Of a DNA stretch of 28,992 bases, positions 1 through 7,165 are shown in pieces. Every line of letters begins with the position of its first letter. Positions within the stretch are counted from its first letter, which is position 1. The DNA is taken from contig DAOPQD010000034.1 in assembly GCA_035347995.1 (NCBI GenBank), forward strand, positions 1 to 28,992, read 5' to 3'. The stretch is from JAAZNO01 sp012798275. GTDB taxonomy: Bacteria > Chloroflexota > Anaerolineae > B4-G1 > SLSP01. The notes below the pieces were generated by a model that saw only the letters and a program-made list of their open reading frames with translations, was not told the origin of the DNA and did no database searches. Position numbers and translations under genes: made by a program.

Positions 1-170
1 CCCAACGGCGCAGGCGCCGTTGGGGAGGGGGCTGGGGGAGGGGCAAAAGCTACCGATTACAAAGGTTCATCCATCGCCGTCGAGCTACTTGACGCCAGGC
101 TGAACAGTTACCGCACATTTTCATGCTTGGATGACGTGTGCCAACACATGGCGTCTCCTTAGAAAATAAA
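1..170 (+). repeat. Left copy of a structured dispersed repeat, inverted relative to the right end
   Basis: Read forward, this segment aligns base by base with the reverse complement of 28808-28978. Hand alignment gives roughly 24 differences in 170 positions, about 86% identity. It begins inside a palindrome (arms CCAACGGCGC and GCGCCGTTGG around AG), followed by a G-rich block (22-43) with four runs of 4-5 G. A unique-looking stretch with a small hairpin at 134-149 follows, and the similarity fades after about 170. No open frame is conserved between the copies. It is probably a non-coding mobile or dispersed element. The window starts inside it, so its outer boundary cannot be seen. Confidence 0.8.
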
Positions 171-172
171 CA

Positions 173-263
173 CGGCTGAGAACTATAGGACGCTGATTTT
201 CGCAGACTTACGCAGATTCTTTTCTCATCAGCGTTTATCTGTGTTCAGCCACGTTTGCACTTT
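173..263. repeat. Imperfect inverted-repeat intergenic element
   Basis: The stretch has a perfect inner inverted pair, ACGCTGAT (191-198) and ATCAGCGT (229-236). An outer imperfect pair, GGCTGA near 175-180 and TCAGCC near 245-250, encloses it. The interior is a run of related CGCAGA/CGCAGATT words. Folded, it gives one long imperfect stem of roughly 90 bases. It lies downstream of ruvX (minus strand) and abuts the 1-170 repeat. No T-run follows, so it is not a classical terminator. Bases 264-306 hold nothing else I can recognise. Confidence 0.5.
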
Positions 264-306
264 CACACGTTATAAGGCGGGCGCATGCGTGAATGCCGTG
301 GCCCCT

Positions 307-723
307 TCATTTTTCTTCATCCCGAAGATGATCCAGATAGCCCTGGAGGATGATGGCGGCGGCGATGGCGTCTACGGAACGTTTTTCCGACTGGCGCCCC
401 TGCGCCTGGAGCAATTCTTCGGCTTCGACGGTCGTGAGGCGCTCATCCCAGAACGTCACCGGACGTTCGACGGCCTGCCCCAGCGCAGCGCCGTAATCGC
501 GTGTCCACGCGGCGCGTTGCCCCTCGGTCCCATTCATGTTGAATGGCAGCCCGATGACCACGGCGCCGACCTCATGCTGCTGCACGAGTGCGGCGACGTG
601 CGCGAAATCGGCGGCGCGGGAACGGCGCTGAAATACTTCCAGGGGGCGGGCGAGAGTCCTGGTTGCATCGCTGAGCGCGACACCGATGCGACGATCTCCA
701 AGGTCCAGGGCGAGGGTACGCAT
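307..723 (-). CDS. ruvX: RuvX/YqgF-family Holliday junction resolvase-like protein
   Basis: A 138-residue protein of the usual RuvX/YqgF length with an RNase H-like fold. Members of this family resolve Holliday junctions or process the 16S rRNA 5' end. The sequence shows the N-terminal strand LALDLGDRRIGVALSD with acidic D7, the VIGLP motif around residues 56-60, DER at 93-95, and the C-terminal SVDAIAA helix with D118. These acidic residues form the metal site in the family. It is the last gene of a minus-strand run alaS, baseplate-J-like, ruvX, 35 bases after the preceding gene. The alaS-ruvX association is common in bacteria. No clear Shine-Dalgarno precedes the ATG, but the N-terminus matches the family exactly, so the start is secure. 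Confidence 0.93.
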   Translation of the reverse strand: MRTLALDLGDRRIGVALSDATRTLARPLEVFQRRSRAADFAHVAALVQQHEVGAVVIGLPFNMNGTEGQRAAWTRDYGAALGQAVERPVTFWDERLTTVEAEELLQAQGRQSEKRSVDAIAAAIILQGYLDHLRDEEK

Positions 724-758
724 AGTCTATGGCAAAATGGGAGTCAACCGCAGGTCGT

Positions 759-2309
759 TCAGGGGGACCATTGCGCTGGCGCGACCTCGAACTGCGTCCG
801 CATCTCCATCCAGGGGATAAAGGGGAACCACGACGGTGTGAGGGTGATCTCCGGCGGCTGCGCCAGCAGGAGGGTCTCGCTCAGCGCGGCGCTGGCCTCG
901 GCGAGGCGCAGCCCGCGGATCTCGCGGCGGGCCGTCTCCAGGTCCAGCGAGGCCGCCGCCAGGCCCTGCGCGGTCACATAGAATGTGAACCGTCCGGGGC
1001 CGACGTCCTCTTCGGCGGATTCCCCCACCTCGAAGCGCATGTCCGTGAGGGTGTAGCCCTCGGGGAGGGCCTGCGCGAGTTGGCGGTACGCCACTGCCTG
1101 CACGTCCTGCGCTCGCACGGCTTCCCCCGTGATCAACAGCCGCAACGACAATCCCAGCACGTCGCTCTGTTCGCCGGCGAGATGGGTGTAGGCCTCTTTG
1201 GGCACGGCCTGAATGGTGAGGTTCTGGCGGGGCAGGAATTCCCCCGGCTCTAGATAGCCGCCTTGCACCAATTCCTCATAGGCCACGTCGAGCACCTGTT
1301 GCGCGGCGATGCTCCACACGCGCTCCTTATCGGCCTCGGTGACCATCGTGACGATCTGGCTCTTGGCGCCGCTGATCGGCTCGGGATTAGTCACCTTGAG
1401 CGCGAAGCCGGCCACGCCTTCGACGAAGTTGATCTGGTACGCATCCACATTGCCGCGCGGGCCTTCCTCCGTCGCCTCGATGGGAGCGCGTTCCTGTCCC
1501 AGCGGCGGCACCGTGATCTCCTCGGTAGTGAGGAAGCGCACGGGATAGGAGCCGCTGGAGGTGCGGACGAGCGTCCCTTTGGGGACGCGGTAGGGTTGCC
1601 CGAGCAGATTGGAGAAGACGACATAGCCCGTGGCCTTGCCGGAGAAGGCATAGCTCTGGCCGGTGGGGCGCACCTCGGCGTAGCTCTCAAATTCGTCGCC
1701 GACGCGCCGCGAGGGAATGACGTTGCGCTGCAGGTCTACCTCTTTGAGATCCGGGTCCACTGACACGGGCACGATGAGGCTGAAGGTGCGACTTTGCGGC
1801 GTCAATTGCACCTTCGCCGAAGGGAGCAGCAGGAAGGCGAAGCCGACCAGCACGCCCAAAACTACCAGGGCCACCAGCCCTTCCAGGAGCCACTGCCAGC
1901 CATGGCGGCGGCGGGAGAGGGGCAGCTCGCGCGGCTGCGGGTCTTCCGCCCAGGGGGGACGGACTTGCGGTTGGGGGCGTTGCGGGCGACGCTGCGCCGG
2001 AAAGCGCCGGCTTTGCGCTATCGCCGCGCGGGCGGCTTCCTCGCTGGGAAAGACGACGAATCCCGCTTCCCGCGCCAGGGGCCGTCGCTCCGGGTCTTCC
2101 ACGACCATGGCGACGTCCAGTTCCTCTTCCAGGCTGGCGCGGGCGAGCACCTCGAAGTCCAGCGGCGCACGCCATCCCTTGTCCGAGACTTCCCAGGGCA
2201 GCACCAGCAGCAGCTGTTTGACGGTCGCCCGGCGCAACAGCTCCCGCACCGTGTAACGATCGTCGGTGGGCGCAATCTGCAGGACTGCGAAATTTGATTG
2301 TTCTGCCAT
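759..2309 (-). CDS. Membrane-anchored baseplate J/gp47-like protein
   Basis: About 516 residues from the chosen ATG. The N-terminal cytoplasmic part (about 1-135) is a small alpha/beta domain of unknown role followed by a Pro/Arg-rich linker. One strong transmembrane helix follows at about 138-162. The extracytoplasmic part is beta-rich and resembles the baseplate J/gp47-like proteins often annotated in Chloroflexota, for example the stretch GKATGYVVFSNLLGQPYRVP with a later G-P-R-G-N-V-D segment. Their function is unknown, and no other phage tail gene is nearby, so it is probably a host surface protein. The frame stays open to a TTG at 2366. I prefer ATG 2309 because the N-terminus then fits the family and a promoter-like pair lies just upstream (2318-2345). 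No Shine-Dalgarno is present at either start. The opposite strand carries long GC-driven shadow frames. Confidence 0.75.
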   Translation of the reverse strand: MAEQSNFAVLQIAPTDDRYTVRELLRRATVKQLLLVLPWEVSDKGWRAPLDFEVLARASLEEELDVAMVVEDPERRPLAREAGFVVFPSEEAARAAIAQSRRFPAQRRPQRPQPQVRPPWAEDPQPRELPLSRRRHGWQWLLEGLVALVVLGVLVGFAFLLLPSAKVQLTPQSRTFSLIVPVSVDPDLKEVDLQRNVIPSRRVGDEFESYAEVRPTGQSYAFSGKATGYVVFSNLLGQPYRVPKGTLVRTSSGSYPVRFLTTEEITVPPLGQERAPIEATEEGPRGNVDAYQINFVEGVAGFALKVTNPEPISGAKSQIVTMVTEADKERVWSIAAQQVLDVAYEELVQGGYLEPGEFLPRQNLTIQAVPKEAYTHLAGEQSDVLGLSLRLLITGEAVRAQDVQAVAYRQLAQALPEGYTLTDMRFEVGESAEEDVGPGRFTFYVTAQGLAAASLDLETARREIRGLRLAEASAALSETLLLAQPPEITLTPSWFPFIPWMEMRTQFEVAPAQWSP

Positions 2310-2317
2310 CGGGGGGC

Positions 2318-2345
2318 AGTATGCCACAACTTGGGGATTTGCCAA
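2318..2345 (-). promoter_or_regulatory. Possible internal promoter giving a leaderless baseplate-J-like mRNA
   Basis: On the minus strand TTGGCA (2345-2340) is followed after 16 bases by CATACT (2323-2318), five of six and four of six matches to the sigma-70 consensus. The -10 ends 8 bases before ATG 2309, so transcription would begin at or next to the start codon. The gene has no Shine-Dalgarno, which suits a leaderless message. Confidence 0.35.
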
Positions 2346-2434
2346 GTTCGCCATCGAAAGGCCCAAAGCAAAGAATCATGCGCTTTCGATGTTCTCTGCG
2401 GCTAAATTTGTTGTGGCAAGGGGCAGTCCTGGCG

Positions 2435-5158
2435 TCAGGCTTGCAACGCTGCTCGCACTAATTCCTCCACCGCGGCAAGCGCCTCATCGAGTTTGCTGAC
2501 GTCGCGTCCGCCGGCCTGCGCCATGTCGGGCCGCCCGCCGCCGCCGCCGCCCACGCGCTGCGCCACCTGTCTGACCAGGTTGCCGGCATGGATACCGCGC
2601 GCGTTCAGTTCCTTCGTCGTCGCGGCGATGAACAGCGGCTTGTCTTCGATCACCGTCCCCAGCACGATGACGCCGCCCTTTATCTTATCCCGGAACCAGT
2701 CGGCCATCTCGCGGAGCGTCTCGACATCGGGCGCGGCGACGTGCGCTGCCAGCACCGGCACGCCCTCCACTTCGACGACGCGGCCTAGCAGGGCCTCGAA
2801 GTCGGCCCGCGCCAGCTGGCGGTACAATTGCTCGACTTCTTTGTGCGCGGCGCGGAGGTCTTCCAACAGTCGCTGGACGCGCTGCGGTGTCTGTTCGGGC
2901 GTCGTCTCCAATGCTGCGGCGATCTGCTCCTGCCGCGTGCGAAGGGCCTGGAACAGCTCCAGCGCGCCTCGTCCGGTCACCGCTTCGATGCGGCGGATGC
3001 CCGCGCCGATGCCGCTCTCCGAGACGATGAAGAAGGGGCCTATGTCGCCCGTGCGGCTGACGTGGGTGCCGCCGCACAATTCCTGGCTGTAGGGCGCCTC
3101 CGGCTCGCCGATGCGCAACACGCGCACAACGTCCCCGTATTTTTCGCCGAAGAGCGCGATCACGCCCTGGCTGAGCGCGTCGCGGTAGGCTTCCTGGCGC
3201 GCTTCGACACGGTAGTTGGCGAGCACGGCCTCGGTGACCAGCCGTTCGATCTCCGCACGCTGTTCGCCCGTCAGCGGCCTCTCGAAGTTGTAGTCGAAGC
3301 GCAGCCGTTCTGGCGCCACCAGCGAACCAGCCTGCGCGACGTGACTGCCGAGGACTTGCCGCAGCGCGTGATGCAGCAGATGGGTGGCGGTGTGATTGCG
3401 GCGGATGTCCCAGCGGCGTGCCGCATCTACACACGCGGTCGCCCGATCGCCCACTTTGGGACGACCGCGCACCACACGCCCGATGTGGACGATCAGCCCT
3501 GCCTGCGGGCGTTTCATGTCGGTGACCTCGACTTCCCAGTTGGGGCCGACGATGCGCCCCGTGTCGCTCACCTGTCCGCCGGATTCCACGTAGAAGGGAG
3601 TGGCGTTCAGCACCAGCTCCACGTCCCGGCCCTCGATCGCGGTGTCCATCACGGCGTCGCAGGCGAGCAGGCCTACCACCTCAGCCTCTACTTCCAGTGG
3701 GCCGTAGGGGTCGTAACTCAACGGCTCGGGGTGGAGAGATTCCACGGCTGCCGCCAGTTCTGCATAGAGGCGGGCGCGGGAATCCTCCTCCATTTTGAAG
3801 TCGCCGGCGGCGCGAGCGCGGGCGCGCTGCGCCTCGCGGGCGGCGTGATAACCCGGCTCGTCCACGGTGAAGCCCTGTTCCCCCGCGATGTCTTTGGTCA
3901 CCTCCAGGGGCAGGCCCAACGTGTCATGGAGGAAGAAGGCGTCGTTGCCGGGGATGTCGGTCTTGCCGATGGCTTTCCGGCTTGTCATGATCTCGTCAAG
4001 GCGCGCGAGGCCCTGATCCAGCGTGCGCAGAAAGCGCTCTTCCTCGCCGGTGAGGGTCGCCATGATGAAATCGGCGCGCTGCGGCAGTTCCGGGAATTGC
4101 TGGCCCATCATTTCGATGACCAGCTGGGCCAGCTCGGCCATGAAGGGGCGGGTGAAGCCCAGGCGTCGCCCAAAGCGGACGGCGCGGCGCAGCACCATGC
4201 GCAGCACGTAGCCGCGTCCCTCATTGGCAGGCAGCACGCCGTCGCCGATGAGGAAGGTGCAGGCGCGGGTATGGTCGGCGATCACCCGGTAGGCGGTGAA
4301 TTCGGCCTCACGTTCGGCGTCGGTCTGCCCGGCGAGCGCCTGGGCCTTCTGGATGATGGGCCAGAAGAGGTCGGTGTGATAGTTGGATTCCACGCCCTGG
4401 AGGAGCGCCGTGAGCCGCTCGAAGCCCATGCCGGTGTCCACATGTTTGGCGGGGAGCGGCTCCAGAGCGTAGTGGCCCCGGTTGTTGTATTGGATGAACA
4501 CGAGGTTCCAGATTTCGGTGAAGCGGGTGCAGTCGCCGTTGACGCGGCAGACGTGCCCGGGCACGCCGCGTTTGTTGCAGGCTTCGGGGCCACGGTCGTA
4601 GTGGATTTCGGAGCAGGGGCCGCAGGGGCCGGTGTCCCCCATCTCCCAGAAGTTGTCCTTGCGCCCGAAGGCGAGGATGTGATCGGGTGCGATGTCGGTC
4701 TCGGAGCGCCAGCACGCGGCGGCCTCCTCGTCGGCGCCCAACTCACCTTGATCGTCCTTGAAGATGGTCGCCCACAAGCGGCCCTTCTCCAGGCCGTAGA
4801 CGCGGGTGAGCAAGTCCCAGGCCCAGCCGATGGCTTCCTTTTTGTAGTAATCGCCGAAGGACCAGTTGCCCAGCATCTCGAAGAAGGTGTGATGGGTGCC
4901 ATCGCGTCCCACATCGTCGAGATCGTTATGTTTGCCGGCAACGCGCATACATTTTTGCGAATCAACAGCGCGGGTGTAAGGGCGCGTCCCCGTGCCCAGG
5001 AAGACGTCCTTGAATTGGTTCATACCGGCGTTGGTGAACAAGAGGGTGGGATCTTCTTGCGGCACGAGACTGGCGCTGGGCACAATCGTGTGACCACGCT
5101 GGGCAAAGTAGTCCAGGAAAGCCTGGCGAATCTCGGCGCTGGTCAATTTCTGGGTCAT
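2435..5158 (-). CDS. alaS: Alanyl-tRNA synthetase
   Basis: A 907-residue class II synthetase that charges tRNA-Ala, slightly longer than the usual 870-880. The N-terminal catalytic core is clear, with VPSASLVPQEDPTLLFTNAG (motif 1 region) and DDVGRDGTHHTFFEMLGNWS (motif 2). The editing domain carries the zinc motif HTATH (H589, H593) and C695-GGTH-H699. A C-terminal C-Ala region (about 780-907) includes a glycine run GGGGGGRPD before the last helix. An insertion rich in Cys (HYDRGPEACNKRGVPGHVC, about residues 187-205) lies in the catalytic domain. The start at 5158 is set by GGAGG nine bases upstream; an out-of-frame ATG at 5165 lies closer. A strong promoter sits at 5217-5244. Confidence 0.97.
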   Translation of the reverse strand: MTQKLTSAEIRQAFLDYFAQRGHTIVPSASLVPQEDPTLLFTNAGMNQFKDVFLGTGTRPYTRAVDSQKCMRVAGKHNDLDDVGRDGTHHTFFEMLGNWSFGDYYKKEAIGWAWDLLTRVYGLEKGRLWATIFKDDQGELGADEEAAACWRSETDIAPDHILAFGRKDNFWEMGDTGPCGPCSEIHYDRGPEACNKRGVPGHVCRVNGDCTRFTEIWNLVFIQYNNRGHYALEPLPAKHVDTGMGFERLTALLQGVESNYHTDLFWPIIQKAQALAGQTDAEREAEFTAYRVIADHTRACTFLIGDGVLPANEGRGYVLRMVLRRAVRFGRRLGFTRPFMAELAQLVIEMMGQQFPELPQRADFIMATLTGEEERFLRTLDQGLARLDEIMTSRKAIGKTDIPGNDAFFLHDTLGLPLEVTKDIAGEQGFTVDEPGYHAAREAQRARARAAGDFKMEEDSRARLYAELAAAVESLHPEPLSYDPYGPLEVEAEVVGLLACDAVMDTAIEGRDVELVLNATPFYVESGGQVSDTGRIVGPNWEVEVTDMKRPQAGLIVHIGRVVRGRPKVGDRATACVDAARRWDIRRNHTATHLLHHALRQVLGSHVAQAGSLVAPERLRFDYNFERPLTGEQRAEIERLVTEAVLANYRVEARQEAYRDALSQGVIALFGEKYGDVVRVLRIGEPEAPYSQELCGGTHVSRTGDIGPFFIVSESGIGAGIRRIEAVTGRGALELFQALRTRQEQIAAALETTPEQTPQRVQRLLEDLRAAHKEVEQLYRQLARADFEALLGRVVEVEGVPVLAAHVAAPDVETLREMADWFRDKIKGGVIVLGTVIEDKPLFIAATTKELNARGIHAGNLVRQVAQRVGGGGGGRPDMAQAGGRDVSKLDEALAAVEELVRAALQA

Positions 5159-5190
5159 GGGTCATTTCCTCCGCGGCTACGGGCAGTCGA

Positions 5191-5207
5191 GACGGTGTTC
5201 GACCGTC
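5191..5207. promoter_or_regulatory. Palindrome in the alaS leader
   Basis: GACGGT and ACCGTC form a perfect 6-bp stem around a 5-base loop. It lies just downstream of the predicted alaS transcription start (about 5210). In E. coli AlaRS represses its own gene by binding a palindrome flanking the start of transcription. The position here is comparable, but autoregulation is inference only. Confidence 0.35.
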
Positions 5208-5216
5208 GTGAGTGCG

Positions 5217-5244
5217 ATTGTAACTAAAAGAAGGCGCGTGTCAA
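5217..5244 (-). promoter_or_regulatory. Sigma-70-type promoter of alaS
   Basis: On the minus strand there is a perfect -35 TTGACA (5244-5239), a 16-base spacer and a -10 TACAAT (5222-5217, five of six). Transcription would start near 5210, leaving a leader of about 50 bases with a hairpin and a GGAGG ribosome site before ATG 5158. Confidence 0.75.
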
Positions 5245-5282
5245 CTGGAGAAGGGCTCGGGCCGTCCACGCCCTAGCGTTGC

Positions 5283-5311
5283 TTCAGCCTTCAGGGGATT
5301 GGGGATATAAT
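5283..5311 (+). promoter_or_regulatory. Promoter of the small membrane protein gene
   Basis: A perfect TATAAT lies at 5306-5311 with a weak -35 TTCAGC at 5283-5288 (17-base spacer). The predicted start is near 5318. This falls within the upstream GTG (5317) and so favours translation from ATG 5335. Confidence 0.55.
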
Positions 5312-5334
5312 GAGATGTGAAAGGAGTATCCGCG

Positions 5335-5661
5335 ATGAAGAAAGACAAAACGCCGTTTGATTATCACAAGTTCTTTCTGCTTTTGGGATGGATGGGAGCG
5401 ATGTTGGTGGTGGTGGTCCTATCCATCATCATCATGATGACACTCTACGGGTGGGTAGGGACATGGGGGGTAGCGGTATTTCTGCTGCTGCTGTTTGCCC
5501 TCTCGCGGTGGTTGGTGCAACGCTATGTGCCCCGCATGTTGGCGGCGCGCGCAGGGGAACCGTCGGTCTCACAGACCGTCGCAGATCGGCCCGGGGAAAA
5601 GGATGCCGGCGCGGGGGAAGTCCAGCACGGGGGCGCGGAGGACACAGAGAAAACCTTGTGA
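5335..5661 (+). CDS. Small two-helix membrane protein of unknown function
   Basis: A 108-residue protein that I cannot assign to a named family. A short charged N-terminus (MKKDKTPFDYHKF) precedes two adjacent hydrophobic helices at about 14-36 and 41-58, then a basic stretch and a hydrophilic tail. The last 14 residues (EVQHGGAEDTEKTL) are encoded by GGGGGCGCGGAGGACACAG, which resembles intergenic repeat DNA more than conserved coding sequence. The tail may therefore be a late addition. The start at 5335 has AAAGGAG eight bases upstream; the GTG at 5317 would overlap the predicted transcription start. The nitroreductase follows after 74 bases, so the two may be co-transcribed. Confidence 0.7.
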   Translation: MKKDKTPFDYHKFFLLLGWMGAMLVVVVLSIIIMMTLYGWVGTWGVAVFLLLLFALSRWLVQRYVPRMLAARAGEPSVSQTVADRPGEKDAGAGEVQHGGAEDTEKTL

Positions 5662-5696
5662 ACGCGGGAACGGGCAGCAGAGACGGTGGTTCTCTA

Positions 5697-5717
5697 CTCA
5701 CGGCTCACTGATCTCTA
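5697..5717 (+). repeat. Short dispersed repeat upstream of the nitroreductase gene
   Basis: The 14-mer CTCACGGCTCACTG followed by a near-identical TCTCTA block recurs at 28791-28811, 20 of 21 positions equal. In both places a T-run, a GAGG-like ribosome site and an ATG follow within 30 bases. It is a short intergenic repeat family, or a shared promoter-proximal element. Confidence 0.55.
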
Positions 5718-5735
5718 GATTTTGGAGGAGTTGCC

Positions 5736-6500
5736 ATGACGGAGCACGATAGCCGGATTCACCGCGAGTTTTTGAAAAGTGGCGCCTGGGAGCGTTTTGA
5801 CGAGCTGCAGACGGATCAGCGGAAACGCTTGCCGCGGCCGCCTTTGCAGCAGCCATTTCCCGAAGCGGCGCCGCGCGTGGCCCTGGTCCCGCCGGCGGAG
5901 CTGACGGTGGGAACGTTGCCGCTGATCGAGGTACTACGGCGCCGCGAAAGCCATCGCCAGTACGCCGAGACGCCCCTCACGCTGGAGGAGCTCTCCTTCC
6001 TCCTGTGGGCGACCCAGGGCGTGCGCGGTCTCTTCCGCGAGGGGGTGGCGACGTTCCGCACGGTGCCTTCTGCCGGAGCGCGTCATCCTTTCGAGACGTA
6101 TCTCGTCGTCAACCGGGTCGAGAGCGTGAAACCGGGCCTGTATCGCTACCTCTCGTTGGAGCACGAGCTGGGCTTCTTGCGCGAGGATCCGGAATTGCCC
6201 TCGCGTGCGGCAGAGGCCTGCAATGGCCAGCCCTTCGTGGCGCGCAGCGCGGTGACGTTCTTCTGGACGGCGATTCCGTACCGCACGGAGTGGCGCTATG
6301 GCCTCCTCTCTCCGAAACTGATCGCGTTGGATGCGGGACACGTCTGCCAGAATCTCTATCTGGCGGCGGAAGCCATCGGTGCGGGGGCCTGCGCCGTCGC
6401 GTCGTACGATCAACGGCTGGCGGACGCGCTTCTCGGCGTGGACGGCGAGGAGGAATTCGTCATCTATGCCGCGCCGGTGGGGAAGGTCGCCGGGCCATAG
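5736..6500 (+). CDS. SagB-type nitroreductase / FMN-dependent dehydrogenase
   Basis: A 254-residue nitroreductase-fold protein. Members bind FMN and reduce or oxidise varied substrates; the SagB subgroup includes azoline oxidases of peptide-toxin pathways, but many are stand-alone. Visible signatures are the RRRESHRQYAE flavin-binding stretch (about residues 68-78), LTLEELSFLLWATQG, TVPSAGARHPFETYLVV (about 110-126), GLYRY, and the C-terminal AEAIGAGACAVASYD segment. GGAGG lies eight bases before the ATG. No precursor peptide, YcaO or SagC-like gene is nearby, so no peptide-modification role can be claimed. The gene converges with the HAS-barrel gene, with 27 bases between them and no terminator. 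Confidence 0.85.
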   Translation: MTEHDSRIHREFLKSGAWERFDELQTDQRKRLPRPPLQQPFPEAAPRVALVPPAELTVGTLPLIEVLRRRESHRQYAETPLTLEELSFLLWATQGVRGLFREGVATFRTVPSAGARHPFETYLVVNRVESVKPGLYRYLSLEHELGFLREDPELPSRAAEACNGQPFVARSAVTFFWTAIPYRTEWRYGLLSPKLIALDAGHVCQNLYLAAEAIGAGACAVASYDQRLADALLGVDGEEEFVIYAAPVGKVAGP

Positions 6501-6527
6501 CGCGCTCTTGGGGCATTTTCGGTGACG

Positions 6528-7151
6528 TCACGCCTGTAATTGTTGCAGGATGGTTTCCAGGCGCAGCGGTTCGTGCCCCAGGCGGCGAGCCAGATAGCGC
6601 CCGGCCTGGAGCAGATACTCCTGGTACGCGCCGGAGCCTGGCGTGCCGTGAAGGGGCGCCGCGCGTACCAGGACGCGCGTGATGAGCTCGTCGGCCGGCA
6701 CGTCGCGGTTTTCCAACAGCGGCCGCAGGAAATCGGGCTGACTCGTGAGGACGCGTACCTCGTCGGGCGTGCAGACGTGGATGCGATGCAGGATCATCGG
6801 CGGCTGCGGCGGCAGGCCGTAGTGATAGCCGTTTTCGTCCCCGTAGGCCACTGCCACGACGGAAATCTCCACCGGTACAGCGCGCACCTCCCGCTGGTCG
6901 CGGATGATTTCCTCATAGTCGGGATCGCCCTCGACGACCGAGGCTGCCAGGTCGCGCAGGAAGGGGTCGTCTTGCAGGCGGATGTCGTAGACCAGGCCGA
7001 GGAGCTGGGCCCGACCTTGTTGAATGGGCGCCCGCACGAACGTCCCGAATGTGGGCACGTCGGGTTCGGGGATGCGCGAGGCGACGACGAAGCTGCGAAT
7101 ATCAGCCCGCAGCACGTTGCCGATGGGAATCGAGGGCGCGGTTTGATGCAT
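6528..7151 (-). CDS. HAS-barrel (HerA N-terminal-like) domain protein, partner of NurA
   Basis: 207 residues. The beginning (IGNVLRADIRSFVVASRI, then PTFGTFVRAP and LLGLVYDI) has the pattern of the HAS barrel found at the N-terminus of HerA/FtsK-like helicases. The remainder (about 90-207) is alpha/beta with no Walker motifs, so it is not itself an ATPase. It lies 14 bases downstream of nurA on the same strand, the place where herA or its accessory usually sits. The frame is open far upstream into nurA, but ATG 7151 is chosen because GGAGG lies six bases before it. Function is inferred from context: an adaptor in HerA-NurA end resection. The family call is moderately sure. Confidence 0.6.
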   Translation of the reverse strand: MHQTAPSIPIGNVLRADIRSFVVASRIPEPDVPTFGTFVRAPIQQGRAQLLGLVYDIRLQDDPFLRDLAASVVEGDPDYEEIIRDQREVRAVPVEISVVAVAYGDENGYHYGLPPQPPMILHRIHVCTPDEVRVLTSQPDFLRPLLENRDVPADELITRVLVRAAPLHGTPGSGAYQEYLLQAGRYLARRLGHEPLRLETILQQLQA

Positions 7152-7165
7152 CAGGACCTCCGGAA

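Noticed and set aside
759..2309. Prophage or contractile injection system
   Set aside because: A single baseplate-J-like protein with a membrane helix and no other tail gene.
2310..2366. TTG 2366 as start of the baseplate-J-like protein
   Set aside because: No ribosome site, and the extra 19 residues lack family character; kept only as an alternative.
2828..5227. 799-codon plus-strand frame opposite alaS, and similar long antisense frames opposite ftsI (10133-11920) and murD/ftsW (14441-16591)
   Set aside because: They mirror conserved genes on the other strand, have low-complexity His/Arg/Gln-rich products and no domain; they are artefacts of high GC at third positions.
5317..5334. GTG 5317 as start of the small membrane protein
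   Set aside because: It coincides with the predicted transcription start; ATG 5335 has a proper ribosome site.
5736..6500. Part of a thiazole/oxazole peptide-toxin cluster
   Set aside because: No YcaO, C-protein, precursor peptide or transporter nearby.
6522..6531. GTGACGTCAC palindrome between the convergent genes
   Set aside because: Only 10 bp, no T-run and partly coding; too short to call a terminator or operator.
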